From the NCBI RefSeq assembly GCF_000686945.1, contig NZ_JMME01000001.1, positions 1 through 64,000 of the forward strand: a stretch of 64,000 nt of DNA, in the 5' to 3' direction. Shown here in pieces: positions 24,899-34,419 of the stretch. This DNA comes from Selenomonas sp. AE3005 (GTDB lineage Bacteria > Bacillota > Negativicutes > Selenomonadales > Selenomonadaceae). Position 1 is the first letter of the stretch, and each line of letters starts with the position of its first letter. A program made the position numbers and the translations under genes. The notes below the pieces were generated by a model. It was not told the origin of the DNA and searched no databases. It was given only the letters and a program-made list of their open reading frames with translations.

Positions 24899-26905
24899 AT
24901 GGAAATAAAGAAAACAGCTTGTCCGTATGATTGCCCGGACTGCTGCGGCCTGCTGGTCACAGTAGAGAATGGGAAAGCCGTAAAGGTAGCCGGGGACCCG
25001 GAACACCCGTTTACCCGGGGAACGTTATGCCCGAAAATGGCGCATTACGAACGGACGGTACATTCCCCCAGGCGTCTGACCACACCGTTAAAACGTGTGG
25101 GGGCTAAGGGCAGCGGCGAATTTACCCCCATCAGCTGGGAGGAGGCCGTGGCGGCGATTGCTGCTAAATGGCAGGCGATAATCAAGGCGTATGGCGCTGA
25201 GGCTATACTGCCTTATTCCTATGCCGGAACGATGGGAACCTTACAGTACAGTGCCGGACATGCCCTGTTTTTTGCGTTAGGGGCAAGCAGCCTGGACAGG
25301 ACGATTTGTGCACCGGCCAAGGCCCAGGGCTTTCGTGCGGTTATGGGAGCGACGCTGCCCACAGCACCGCAGGAGGCGCAGCATAGTGATTTTATTCTGC
25401 TCTGGAGTATCAGCATGCTGGCCACGGATATTCATTTCAAGCATGATGTGGACATAGCGCGTAAGCGGGGAGCCAGGATTGTCTGCATTGATACGTATGC
25501 CACGCGGACGGCCGCCTATGCCGATGAGTTTATCTGTGTGAAACCGGGGACTGATGGGGCGCTGGCCTTGGGGCTTATGCATATAATGGCGCGTGAGGGA
25601 CTGGTGGACGAGGCGTTTATTGCCGCACATGTTCAGGGCTGGGAAGACCTTAAGGCAGAAATTCTGCCCCGGTATACGCCGGCAGTTGTCAGCCGGATAA
25701 CCGGTGTGGACGGCAAGGTATTAGAAGAACTGGCGCAGAGTTTAGGAAGGGCCAGAGCGCCGTTTTTGCGGCTGGGCAGCGGCCAGTCACGCTATGGCAA
25801 TGGCGCGATGACGTCCCGTCTGATTACCTGCCTGCTGGCTGTGACTGGTGCTTATGCCAGACCGGGCGGCGGTATGCTGACTTCGGCCGCCGGCAGCAAT
25901 GCTTTTGATAAGGATATTATCCGCCGTCCCGATATGGAAAAGCCGGGCGTGCGGCATATCAATATGATTAAGCTGGGTGATGTGCTGACGGATAAGGACT
26001 TGCAGCCACAGGTTAAGAGCCTGTTTGTCTATTCTTCCAATCCGGCCTGCACAGCTCCTGACCAAAATAAGGTACTGGCAGGGCTGGCTCGGGAAGATTT
26101 ATTTACCGTGGTGCATGAACGATTTATGACGGATACGGCGCTGTATGCTGATATCGTGCTGCCGGCAACCACGTCGCTCGAGCATGAGGATATTTATTAT
26201 TCCTATGGGCAGTATGTGATTCAACGGGGGCAGGCGGTAATACCGCCGGTAGGCGAGAGTAAATCCAACTGGCAGGTCATGCAGCTGCTGGCTAAGGCCA
26301 TGGGCTTAACAGATGAATTTTTTGCCAGACAGGAAAAAGATTTTATTGCGGCTTTTATGGACAGCACCAAAACGGCCTGGCCTTTGCCGGTAGACCGGGA
26401 AAGATTGGCTGCCGGAGAGCCGGTGGCTCTGCCGCTGCCGGCTGCTTATAAAATGCAGTTTAAGACGCCTTCCGGCAAAATCGAGATATTAAATCCCCGG
26501 CTGACGCCGCCGCTGCCGGATTATTTCCCGGCACACAGCGAGGGAGACGCAGGGGAGTTTGTACTGATAAACTCCCCTGATGCCCGGATTTTGGACAGCT
26601 CGTTTAATGAACGGGAGGAACTTACCCGCGGCAATATTATGACGCTGCTGTTAAATCCCGTGGACGCACAGCGGCTGGGCTTAAAGACCGGTGACCGGGT
26701 ACGGGGAAAAAATGCCCGGGGGCAGGCGGAGTTTACTTTGCAGGTTACGGATAAAGCAGCCTGCGGTACAGCGGTCAGTGAAGGTGTCTGGTGGCAGGAA
26801 TACACCAGAGGGGGGAACATCAACCGGCTGACTTCGCAGCGGACAACGGATAAAGGGGAAGGCAGTACCTTTTATGATGTGCGCATAGATATAGAACGAA
26901 TTTAA
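24899..26905 (+). CDS. Molybdopterin-dependent oxidoreductase
   Basis: A 668-aa catalytic subunit of the DMSO reductase (bis-molybdopterin guanine dinucleotide) family. An N-terminal [4Fe-4S] site is formed by C8, C12, C15 and C44 (CPYDCPDC then GTLCPK). Downstream are typical cofactor-binding stretches: RLGSGQSRYGNGAMTSR, a VYSSNPACTAPDQ motif, ADIVLPATTSLEHEDIYYS, and a C-terminal dinucleotide-binding domain ending in NINRLTSQ. There is no Tat signal, so it is probably cytoplasmic. No partner iron-sulfur or membrane subunit is adjacent, so the electron partner and substrate are unknown. The RBS is weak (GGAG 14 bases away). Confidence 0.88.
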   Translation: MEIKKTACPYDCPDCCGLLVTVENGKAVKVAGDPEHPFTRGTLCPKMAHYERTVHSPRRLTTPLKRVGAKGSGEFTPISWEEAVAAIAAKWQAIIKAYGAEAILPYSYAGTMGTLQYSAGHALFFALGASSLDRTICAPAKAQGFRAVMGATLPTAPQEAQHSDFILLWSISMLATDIHFKHDVDIARKRGARIVCIDTYATRTAAYADEFICVKPGTDGALALGLMHIMAREGLVDEAFIAAHVQGWEDLKAEILPRYTPAVVSRITGVDGKVLEELAQSLGRARAPFLRLGSGQSRYGNGAMTSRLITCLLAVTGAYARPGGGMLTSAAGSNAFDKDIIRRPDMEKPGVRHINMIKLGDVLTDKDLQPQVKSLFVYSSNPACTAPDQNKVLAGLAREDLFTVVHERFMTDTALYADIVLPATTSLEHEDIYYSYGQYVIQRGQAVIPPVGESKSNWQVMQLLAKAMGLTDEFFARQEKDFIAAFMDSTKTAWPLPVDRERLAAGEPVALPLPAAYKMQFKTPSGKIEILNPRLTPPLPDYFPAHSEGDAGEFVLINSPDARILDSSFNEREELTRGNIMTLLLNPVDAQRLGLKTGDRVRGKNARGQAEFTLQVTDKAACGTAVSEGVWWQEYTRGGNINRLTSQRTTDKGEGSTFYDVRIDIERI

Positions 26906-27004
26906 AAAAGGTTTTTGGGAGTGTTTCACGAATATAAACTTCAGAGATATTTTTTCGCTGTTAGAGGGATTCTATACCGAAAAATAAATGGGGAAGTGCA
27001 AGTT

Positions 27005-28219
27005 ATGACGTATTATTGCCTGATAGATTTTTTGGCATTGATGGTGCTCCTTATAACCAATAATGATATCGTGTTTAGGGATGTGCGCGTGGTACGTAAT
27101 CGTGGACACAGACTTTACAGATTGTTTCTGTTTGCCGTCATTGCGTATTATATATCGGATTTTATCTGGGCCTGGCTGTATAAAATTGGCACATATCCTA
27201 TGGCGCTGTATGTGGACACTGAGGTGTATTTCATCTTTATGGCCCTGGGAACTGTGCTGTGGTCGCGTTTTGTAATCAGATACCTGCGAATAAAGATGGC
27301 TTTTGCCCGTTTTCTGAACATAGCCACAGTACTGCTGTTTATGTTGGTGATAATTGCCACACCTTTAAACCGTATGTGGGATATCATGTTCTGGTTTGAT
27401 ATTGACGGGATATATCATGAAGGCCCGGTCAGAGATTTCATATTTATTTATCAGGTGGTATTGCTGCTGGTGCTTTCCCTGTATACGCTGTTTATAGCGT
27501 CTCATATCAGCAGCAAGCAGAGGAAACGAAATATTGCTGTAGGTATGTCCGGTATTGTTATGCTGGTGTTCACGGTGGTGCAGATATTTTTTCCCTTGTA
27601 TCCGCTCTACGCCATCAGCAATATGATGGGCTGCTGTCTGCTGCGTACCTTTGTTGTTGAGCATGAACGTGACGAATATCGCGAAAACCTGAAAATTACC
27701 CTGGCAAGAGAACGTGAGCAGTTTGAGGAATATAAAAAGGTCTGGAGTCTGGCCTATAAAGATGCACTTACCGGGGTGAAAAATAAACTGGCTTATGCAG
27801 AAAAATGTGCACAGCTTGACAGTCAGATAAACGAGGGTACCCTGCAGGGAATGGCTGTAGCAGTTATGGACCTCAATGACCTGAAAGTCATAAATGACAC
27901 GTTTGGTCATGATGTGGGCGATGAGTATATCAAAAACGCCTGTCATCTGATTTGTGAGATATTCAAGAAGAGCCCGGTATATCGGATAGGCGGCGATGAA
28001 TTTGCGGTCATTCTCGAGGGAGATGACTACGAGCAACGGGAAATGCTGCTTAGCACATTTACTATGGAAATATATAGGAACCTGAAGAATAAAACGGTGG
28101 TTATTGCCATCGGTATGGCAGAATACAATCCCGAACAGGATGATTGTTATAAGCAGGTTTTTGAACGTGCGGACGTGAAGATGTATCAGCATAAGAAAGA
28201 TTTGAAGAAAATCGCATGA
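27005..28219 (+). CDS. Membrane-bound diguanylate cyclase (GGDEF)
   Basis: A 404-aa protein. The first 220 residues hold about six hydrophobic membrane segments. A charged coiled-coil linker (EHERDEYRENLKITLAREREQFEEYKK) leads to a GGDEF domain. The active site is intact (YRIGGDEFAVIL, near residue 328), with DALTGVKNKLAY and DLNDLKVINDTFGHDVGDEY. It should make cyclic di-GMP. The inhibitory RxxD site before GGDEF is absent (KKSP at that place). ATG 27005 follows GGGAAG; the upstream extension lacks a site. Confidence 0.88.
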   Translation: MTYYCLIDFLALMVLLITNNDIVFRDVRVVRNRGHRLYRLFLFAVIAYYISDFIWAWLYKIGTYPMALYVDTEVYFIFMALGTVLWSRFVIRYLRIKMAFARFLNIATVLLFMLVIIATPLNRMWDIMFWFDIDGIYHEGPVRDFIFIYQVVLLLVLSLYTLFIASHISSKQRKRNIAVGMSGIVMLVFTVVQIFFPLYPLYAISNMMGCCLLRTFVVEHERDEYRENLKITLAREREQFEEYKKVWSLAYKDALTGVKNKLAYAEKCAQLDSQINEGTLQGMAVAVMDLNDLKVINDTFGHDVGDEYIKNACHLICEIFKKSPVYRIGGDEFAVILEGDDYEQREMLLSTFTMEIYRNLKNKTVVIAIGMAEYNPEQDDCYKQVFERADVKMYQHKKDLKKIA

Positions 28220-28231
28220 TGGGTGCGAGGA

Positions 28232-28260
28232 AAGCCTCAGGCTTAGGCCGGGGCTTTTTC
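28232..28260 (+). terminator. Terminator after the diguanylate cyclase gene
   Basis: AAAGCC pairs with GGGCTTT across a loop that can fold on itself (AGGCTTAGGCC), followed by TTTTTC. It directly abuts the repeat element at 28261. Confidence 0.7.
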
Positions 28261-28425
28261 TTATAACGAGGCAAGAAAATGTCCCCCACCTCAGCAGGTG
28301 GGGGCACGAATACCAAAACAGGCGGCGAGCATATCTCCCGCCTCGTTGCGAAGCGAAGCTAGTCCTTTAGGGAAACGCCAAGAGGAAGTTTTGCCTATGG
28401 CAAAACTGGAACAACGGCGTTATAA
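28261..28425 (+). mobile_element. MITE-like element, copy 1 (165 bp)
   Basis: A non-coding element bounded by TTATAACG and CGTTATAA inverted ends, with an inner AACGAGGC that can pair with GCCTCGTT at 28340-28347. It contains three hairpins: CCCCCACC/GGTGGGGG, AGGCGGCGAG/CTCCCGCCT and AGTTTTGCC/GGCAAAACT. A second copy at 43831-43971 is identical over about 140 bases but lacks the 24 bases at about 28349-28372. The ends read TA on both sides, so insertion at TA (as IS630/Tc1-type elements do) is possible. It sits between a terminator and the arginine decarboxylase gene; with the flanking bases it fills the 28220-28530 gene-free stretch. Confidence 0.75.
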
Positions 28426-28530
28426 GATTGTGTATTATTTGTGCTTGCTTAATAAGCTGATAAACGGTAAAATTGCAAATAGTGAATATAAATGCACGCC
28501 GTCTTACAGGCGGCTTAATTGGAGGGGAAA

Positions 28531-29997
28531 ATGGACCGAATCAATCAACATACAGCCCCGGTTTACGAGGCGATGCTGGAACTGCGCAAACGGCGGATTG
28601 TTCCTTTTGACGTACCTGGGCATAAGCGCGGCCGCGGCAATCCTGAACTGGTGGATTTCCTCGGGGAGAAATGCGTGGGCGTGGATGTTAATTCCATGAA
28701 AATGCTGGATAACCTCAGTCATCCTGTTTCCGTAATCAGGGAGGCGGAGGAACTGACTGCCGATGCTTTCGGGGCCAAACATGCTTTTTTCATGGTGCAT
28801 GGCACGACGTCGGCGGTGCAGGCCATGGTGCTGGCCTCCGTACGGGCCGGTGAGGAAATTCTGCTGCCGCGCAATGTGCATAAGAGTGTAATTAACGCCC
28901 TGGTACTGTGCGGCGGTATTCCCGTCTATGTGCCGGTCAGGGTTAATCATAAAATCGGTATTGCCACGGGTATGGCGCTAGCTGATGTGCAGCGTGCTAT
29001 CCTTGAACATCCCAAGGCCAAGGCTATTTTTGTCAACAATCCCACTTACTACGGCATTGCCTCGGACCTGCGGGGGATTGTAAAACTGGCCCATGCAGCT
29101 GGTATGAAGGTTCTCGTGGATGAGGCTCATGGTACGCATTTGTATTTTGGCGACAACCTGCCGATTTCGGGTATGGCAGCCGGGGCTGACCTGGCTGCGG
29201 TGTCCATGCATAAATCCGGCGGCAGTCTGACGCAGAGTTCCATTATGCTCTGCGGTCAGGGTGTGGACGTGGAATATGTGCAGCAGATTATAAATCTGAC
29301 ACAGACCACGAGTGCGTCGTATCTTTTGATTTCCAGTCTTGACTTGTCACGCCGTAATCTGGCCCTGCATGGCCGGGAGTCTTTTGAAAAGGTCAGCTCG
29401 ATGGCAGAATATGCCCGGGCGGAAATCAATGAGATTGGCGGCTACTATGCCTATGGCCGGGAACTTATTGACGGGGACAGCGTCTTTGACTTTGACGTGA
29501 CCAAGCTGTCTGTTTTTACACAGGGAATTGGCATGACGGGCATAGAAGTTTACGATATGCTGCGTGATGAGTATGATATTCAGATTGAGTTCGGTGATAT
29601 CGGCAATATTCTGGCCTATATTTCCATCGGTGACCGTATACGCGATATCGAGCGGCTCGTGGGCGCGCTCGAAGATATTGCCGACCGTGCCGGCAAGGAT
29701 AAGAAGGAACTTTACTGCGGTGAGTTCATTGCGCCGGAACTCGTGATGAGTCCCCGTGAGGCTTTTTATGCGCAGGGCGAGCGTATGCCGCTCAGTGAAA
29801 CAGTGGGACGCATTGCCGGGGAAATGCTCATGTGTTATCCGCCGGGCATTCCCATTTTGACACCGGGGGAGCGCATTACGCAGGAGATTCTTGACTATAT
29901 CGAATACGCCCGGGAAAAGGGCTGTTCGCTGCAGGGCACGCAGGACCTGGAATGCCGGGAAATACGCATTTTGACCGGTCAAAAGGGGGCTGAATAA
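28531..29997 (+). CDS. speA: Arginine decarboxylase (Orn/Lys/Arg decarboxylase family)
   Basis: A 488-aa PLP enzyme of the aspartate aminotransferase-fold decarboxylases (Bacillus SpeA type). Marks: PFDVPGHKRGRG near residue 23, HGTTSAVQAMVLA, VDEAHGTHLYFG, and the PLP Lys in SMHKSGGSLTQSS near 226. The C-terminal PPGIPILTPGE is typical. The arginine substrate is inferred because agmatine deiminase and N-carbamoylputrescine amidase lie in the same operon; lysine or ornithine use cannot be excluded from sequence. ATG 28531 is preceded by GGAGGGG. The next start overlaps its stop by one base. Confidence 0.88.
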   Translation: MDRINQHTAPVYEAMLELRKRRIVPFDVPGHKRGRGNPELVDFLGEKCVGVDVNSMKMLDNLSHPVSVIREAEELTADAFGAKHAFFMVHGTTSAVQAMVLASVRAGEEILLPRNVHKSVINALVLCGGIPVYVPVRVNHKIGIATGMALADVQRAILEHPKAKAIFVNNPTYYGIASDLRGIVKLAHAAGMKVLVDEAHGTHLYFGDNLPISGMAAGADLAAVSMHKSGGSLTQSSIMLCGQGVDVEYVQQIINLTQTTSASYLLISSLDLSRRNLALHGRESFEKVSSMAEYARAEINEIGGYYAYGRELIDGDSVFDFDVTKLSVFTQGIGMTGIEVYDMLRDEYDIQIEFGDIGNILAYISIGDRIRDIERLVGALEDIADRAGKDKKELYCGEFIAPELVMSPREAFYAQGERMPLSETVGRIAGEMLMCYPPGIPILTPGERITQEILDYIEYAREKGCSLQGTQDLECREIRILTGQKGAE

Positions 29998-30854
29998 TGG
30001 AAATATGGTTTTCCCAAATGGATACGGAAAATGTCAAAACTTCTGTGCGTGTGGATAAACAGCTTTTTTCCAAGCAGAGTGAATACCAGCGCATTGATGT
30101 CTTTGAATCCCGGGAATTTGGCAGAATGATTGTGCTCGATGGCGAAATCATCTTTTCGGAGGCTGATGAATTCATCTATAACGAAATGGTGGTTCATGTG
30201 CCGATGGCTGTTCATCCGCAGGTAAAAAATGTGCTGATTATCGGCGGTGGTGATGGTGGTGTGGCCAAAGTCCTCACGCAGTACCCCGAGATTGAGTCCA
30301 TTGATGTGGTAGAGCCTGATGAAATGTTCATCGAGGTTTCCCGGGAATTTTTCCCCGAAACCGCCAAGGGGTTTGATGATGAACGCGTGAAGATTACCAA
30401 CATGGACGGCCTGCGTTTTTTGCGGCGCTGCCGGGATAAGTACGACCTTATCATCAATGATTCGACTGATCCGTTTGGCCATACAGAAGGCCTGTTTACG
30501 CGTGAGTTCTATGGCAATTGTTACCGCGCCCTGCATGATGACGGTATTATGGTCTACCAGCATGGCAGTCCGTTCTATGATGAGGACGAGGCGGCTTTCC
30601 GGGCCATGCACCGCAAGGCCTACCAGAGTTTCCCCGTGAGCCGTGTGTATCATGCCGGGATTCCGACTTGTCCGGCCGGTCTTTGGATGTTTGGCTTTGC
30701 GTCCAAGAAATATCATCCGTTAAAGGATTTTGACGCCCAGCGTTGGAATGAGCGGGGGCTCAAAACCTGGTATTATACGACACATTTACATAAGGGTGCT
30801 TTTATGCTGCCCAAATATGTTGAAGATATTCTGTCAGAGGAGGAAAAGAAATGA
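29997..30854 (+). CDS. speE: Spermidine synthase-like aminopropyltransferase (SpeE)
   Basis: A 285-aa class I methyltransferase-fold protein of the spermidine synthase family. Present are LDGEIIFSEADEFIYNEM, the nucleotide-binding GGGDGG (about 82-87), NMDGLRFLRR and DSTDPFGHTEGLFTREFY. The family normally transfers an aminopropyl group from decarboxylated SAM to putrescine. No SAM decarboxylase gene is in this operon or window. Some positions differ from classical SpeE (DSTDPFGHTE where most have a DSTDPxGPAE form; QHGSPFYDEDE). Substrate choice is therefore open. It is coupled to the next gene by ATGA. Confidence 0.85.
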   Translation: MEIWFSQMDTENVKTSVRVDKQLFSKQSEYQRIDVFESREFGRMIVLDGEIIFSEADEFIYNEMVVHVPMAVHPQVKNVLIIGGGDGGVAKVLTQYPEIESIDVVEPDEMFIEVSREFFPETAKGFDDERVKITNMDGLRFLRRCRDKYDLIINDSTDPFGHTEGLFTREFYGNCYRALHDDGIMVYQHGSPFYDEDEAAFRAMHRKAYQSFPVSRVYHAGIPTCPAGLWMFGFASKKYHPLKDFDAQRWNERGLKTWYYTTHLHKGAFMLPKYVEDILSEEEKK

Positions 30855-32110
30855 GCAAATTGATGATTATCGGCTGCGGCGGCGTGGCCAGTGTAGCAAT
30901 CCATAAGGTATGCCAGAATGATGAGGTGTTTGACGAACTCATGATTGCCAGCCGCACGGTGAGCAAGTGTGAGGCTTTAAAAGAAAAATTACAGGGACAG
31001 ACCAAGACGAAAATCACCACGGCGCAGATTGACGCTGATGATGTAGAGGCTTTGACCAAGCTGATTAAAGAATATCAGCCGGATGCCGTACTCAATGTTG
31101 CGCTGCCTTATCAGGATTTGACCATTATGGACGCCTGCCTGGCTGCTGGCGTAGATTATATCGATACGGCCAACTACGAGCCGGAAGATACGGAAGACCC
31201 GGAATGGCGCAAAATCTATGAAAAGCGCTGTAAGGAACTGGGTTTCTCCGCTTACTTTGATTACTCCTGGCAGTGGGCTTATGAGGATAAGTTCAAGAAT
31301 GCCGGCCTGACGGCGCTGCTGGGCACGGGCTTTGACCCGGGCGTAACCTCCGTGTTTGCTGCTTATGCCAAGAAACATTACTTTGACACCATTGACACCA
31401 TTGATATCCTCGACTGCAATGGCGGTGACCACGGCTATCCGTTTGCTACGAACTTCAACCCTGAAATCAACCTGCGTGAGGTTTCCGCACCCGGCTCCTA
31501 TATGGAAAATGGCAAGTGGATTGAGATTCCGGCCATGAGCATTAAGCGCGAGTATGACTTCGAGGGCGTGGGCAAGAAGGATATGTATCTCCTGCATCAT
31601 GAGGAAATCGAGGCTCTCGGCCGCAATATGCCGGAAGTCAAGCGTATCCGTTTCTTCATGACCTTTGGCCAGAGCTATCTCGACCACATGCGCTGTTTGG
31701 AAAATGTGGGCATGCTCTCCACGACGCCGATTAACTACAACGGTCAGGAAATCGTGCCGATTCAGTTCCTCAAAGCGCTGCTGCCGGACCCGGCCTCTTT
31801 GGGCCCGCGGACGAAGGGTAAGACGAATATCGGCTGTATCTTCACGGGCAAGAAGGACGGCAAGGAACGTTCCATCTACATTTACAATGTCTGCGACCAT
31901 CAGGAGTGCTATAAGGAAGTAGGCTCGCAGGCTATTTCTTATACGACGGGCGTACCGGCCATGATTGGTGCCATGCTCGTGGCTACGGGCCAGTGGAAGA
32001 AACCCGGCGTATTTACCACGGACGAGTTCGACCCGGACCCGTACATGGAGGCCCTCAACAAATGGGGCCTGCCCTGGAAGGTCGAGGAAAATCCGGTACT
32101 GGTGGACTAA
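30851..32110 (+). CDS. Carboxynorspermidine/carboxyspermidine dehydrogenase
   Basis: A 419-aa protein of the saccharopine dehydrogenase-like family. The N-terminal Rossmann motif is GCGGVASVAIHKV (8-20), followed by ASRTVSKCEAL, NVALPYQDLTIMDACLAAGVDYIDTANYE, and GTGFDPGVTSVFAAYA. The family reductively condenses aspartate semialdehyde with putrescine or diaminopropane, giving carboxy(nor)spermidine. The decarboxylase that acts on this product is encoded 3 bases downstream, which strongly supports the call. The polyamine acceptor (putrescine or agmatine) cannot be fixed from sequence. Confidence 0.9.
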   Translation: MSKLMIIGCGGVASVAIHKVCQNDEVFDELMIASRTVSKCEALKEKLQGQTKTKITTAQIDADDVEALTKLIKEYQPDAVLNVALPYQDLTIMDACLAAGVDYIDTANYEPEDTEDPEWRKIYEKRCKELGFSAYFDYSWQWAYEDKFKNAGLTALLGTGFDPGVTSVFAAYAKKHYFDTIDTIDILDCNGGDHGYPFATNFNPEINLREVSAPGSYMENGKWIEIPAMSIKREYDFEGVGKKDMYLLHHEEIEALGRNMPEVKRIRFFMTFGQSYLDHMRCLENVGMLSTTPINYNGQEIVPIQFLKALLPDPASLGPRTKGKTNIGCIFTGKKDGKERSIYIYNVCDHQECYKEVGSQAISYTTGVPAMIGAMLVATGQWKKPGVFTTDEFDPDPYMEALNKWGLPWKVEENPVLVD

Positions 32111-32113
32111 GGC

Positions 32114-33289
32114 ATGACCAGGAAAATCGATAAAGTGCCAACGCCTGCTTATGTGGTGGACGAACAGGCCTTAGAGAATAACCTGCGGATTTTGCAGCAG
32201 GTCAAAGAGGCGGCCGGCTGTAAAATCCTGCTGGCGCAGAAATGCTTTTCGATGTTTGCCGAGTATCCTTTGATTGGCAAGTATCTTGACGGCGCTACGG
32301 CCAGCGGCCTTTATGAGGCGCGCCTGGGCCATGAGGAAATGGCGGGGGAGAACCATGTGTTTTCCCCGGCTTACCGCCCGGAGGAAATTGAAGAAATTGC
32401 CGCTATCTGCGACCATGTGATTTTTAATTCCTTTTCCCAGCTGCGCCGCTTTGGTGCCAAGGTGCGGGAAATTCAGCAGGCGCGCGGCATTGAGCATGGT
32501 ATCGGCCTGCGTATCAATCCAGAATGCTCGACACAGGACCATGCTATTTATGACCCCTGTGCGCCCGGCTCGCGGCTTGGTGTTACGGCGGAGGATTTTG
32601 CCCGGGCGGTGGAAACCGCGCCACAGCTCTGGGAACTGCTGGACGGCCTGCACTTCCATACCCTTTGTGAGCAGAACAGCGACGCGCTGGCGGCAACTTT
32701 GCAGGCCGTAGGGCAGAAGTTTGGCTGCTGGCTGGCAAAGGATTCTATCCATTGGCTGAATATGGGCGGCGGCCATCATATCACAAGGGCCGATTATGAC
32801 CGTCAGCTGCTGATTGACCTGATTAAGGGCGTCAAGGATAAGTATGACGTGGCCGTCTATCTGGAACCGGGCGAGGCCGTGGCTCTTAATGCAGGCTATC
32901 TCATTACCGAGGTACTGGACACGGTGACAAATCATGGTGTGGATATTCTGCTGCTTGACGCGTCAGCCGCCTGTCATATGCCTGATGTGCTGGAAATGCC
33001 CTACCGGCCGCCGCTTAAGGATTCCGGCGAGGCCGGGGAGAAAGCCCATACTTACCGGCTTTCGTCCTGTACCTGCCTGGCCGGGGATATCATTGGCGAT
33101 TATTCTTTTGACAGGCCAGTTAAGCCGGGGGACAGACTCTATTTTGAGGATATGGCCATCTATTCCATGGTCAAGAATAATACCTTCAACGGCATGGCCC
33201 TGCCCTCTATCTGGAAGATGGACGCCAGCGGTGAATGCACGCTGGTCAGGAAGTTTGGCTATAAAGATTTTAAGGAACGATTGTCATGA
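32114..33289 (+). CDS. nspC: Carboxynorspermidine/carboxyspermidine decarboxylase (NspC)
   Basis: A 391-aa PLP decarboxylase of the alanine racemase-fold group. The PLP Lys lies in LLAQKCFSMF near residue 38. Further motifs are RINPECSTQDHAIYDPCAPGSRLG, GLHFHTLCEQ, LNMGGGHHITRADYD, YLEPGEAVALNAGYL and SCTCLAGDIIGDYSF. It removes the carboxyl of carboxyspermidine to give spermidine. It follows the dehydrogenase by 3 bases and overlaps the agmatine deiminase gene by 4 (ATGA). TGACGCGTCA at 32956. Confidence 0.92.
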   Translation: MTRKIDKVPTPAYVVDEQALENNLRILQQVKEAAGCKILLAQKCFSMFAEYPLIGKYLDGATASGLYEARLGHEEMAGENHVFSPAYRPEEIEEIAAICDHVIFNSFSQLRRFGAKVREIQQARGIEHGIGLRINPECSTQDHAIYDPCAPGSRLGVTAEDFARAVETAPQLWELLDGLHFHTLCEQNSDALAATLQAVGQKFGCWLAKDSIHWLNMGGGHHITRADYDRQLLIDLIKGVKDKYDVAVYLEPGEAVALNAGYLITEVLDTVTNHGVDILLLDASAACHMPDVLEMPYRPPLKDSGEAGEKAHTYRLSSCTCLAGDIIGDYSFDRPVKPGDRLYFEDMAIYSMVKNNTFNGMALPSIWKMDASGECTLVRKFGYKDFKERLS

Positions 33290-34395
33290 TGATTACAGGC
33301 AGCACACCTAAAGCAGATGGTTTTTATATGCCGGCGGAGTTTGCGCCGCATGCCGGGACATTTTTGATATGGCCTGTACGGCCCGGTTCCTGGACAAATA
33401 ATGGTGCCGATGTGCAGCCGGTTTTTGTGGAGCTTATTCGCGAGATTGCGGCGGTGGAGGAACTTTACTTGCTCGTAGGTTCGCAGCACCGCGCTCAGGC
33501 TGAGGCTATGCTGAAAGACCTACCGCAGGAACATATCCACTATCTGGATATTCCCACGGACGACGCCTGGGCCAGAGATATGGGGCCTACCTATGTCGTG
33601 GACGGCCAGGGGCGCCGCCGGGGCATTAACTGGCGATTCAATGCCTGGGGCGGTGAGGTTGACGGGCTTTATCCCAACTACGCGCAGGACGATGCGGCGG
33701 CAGAGAAGATGTGCGCGGCCCTGCATGATGATATCTATGACGCCGGTGATTTTGTGCTCGAAGGCGGCTCAATTCATGTGGACGGCGAGGGAACCGTGGT
33801 CGTGACGGAAACGTGCCTGCTCTCGCAGGGGCGCAATCCTAATTTGTCCAAGGTGCAGATTGAAGAAAAACTGTGCTATTATCTGGGCGCCCAAAAAGTA
33901 ATCTGGCTGCCCCGGGGCATTTATAACGATGAAACCAATGAGCATGTGGATAATGTCTTTGCCTTTGTCCGTCCCGGTGAAGTTCTGCTGGCGTGGACGG
34001 ACGATGAGTCTGACCCGCAGTATGCGCTGAGCAGGGGGGATTTAGAGGTATTGGAACAGGCTGTGGACGCTAAAGGGCGCCCGTTTAAGATTCATAAACT
34101 GCCCATTCCGCAAAAGCCTGTCAGCATCACCGAGGAAGAAGCAAACAGCTTTACCTTCGAGGAAGGTGAGGACAGGCGTGAACCCGGGGAACGACTGGCG
34201 GCCAGCTATGTGAACTTTTATCTCTGCAATGGCAAGGTTATTGTGCCGCAGTTCGGTGATGAAATGGACGCCGAGGCGCGGCGTATCTTAGGGGAGTGTT
34301 TCCCGGAACGCCAGGTCGTGCCCCTGCCGGCCCGGGCGGTTATTGTCGGCGGCGGCAATTTCCACTGCCTGACACAGCAGATACCAAGTCTTTAG
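33286..34395 (+). CDS. aguA: Agmatine deiminase (AguA)
   Basis: A 369-aa guanidine-group modifying enzyme that converts agmatine to N-carbamoylputrescine and ammonia. The catalytic Cys is C361 in GGGNFHCLTQQIP at the C-terminus. Also visible are MPAEFAPHAGTFLIWP, DDAWARDMGPTYVV, FVLEGGSIHVDGEGT and DETNEHVDNVFAFV with the active-site His. The length is normal. The product feeds the amidase encoded next. Confidence 0.96.
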   Translation: MMITGSTPKADGFYMPAEFAPHAGTFLIWPVRPGSWTNNGADVQPVFVELIREIAAVEELYLLVGSQHRAQAEAMLKDLPQEHIHYLDIPTDDAWARDMGPTYVVDGQGRRRGINWRFNAWGGEVDGLYPNYAQDDAAAEKMCAALHDDIYDAGDFVLEGGSIHVDGEGTVVVTETCLLSQGRNPNLSKVQIEEKLCYYLGAQKVIWLPRGIYNDETNEHVDNVFAFVRPGEVLLAWTDDESDPQYALSRGDLEVLEQAVDAKGRPFKIHKLPIPQKPVSITEEEANSFTFEEGEDRREPGERLAASYVNFYLCNGKVIVPQFGDEMDAEARRILGECFPERQVVPLPARAVIVGGGNFHCLTQQIPSL

Positions 34396-34419
34396 GGGCA
34401 CAGAAAACGAGGTGACAAA

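Noticed and set aside
28298-28699. Open frame running through MITE copy 1 and beyond
   Set aside because: No ribosome binding site, and it overlaps the well-supported start of the arginine decarboxylase in another frame. The open frame comes from the repeat element.
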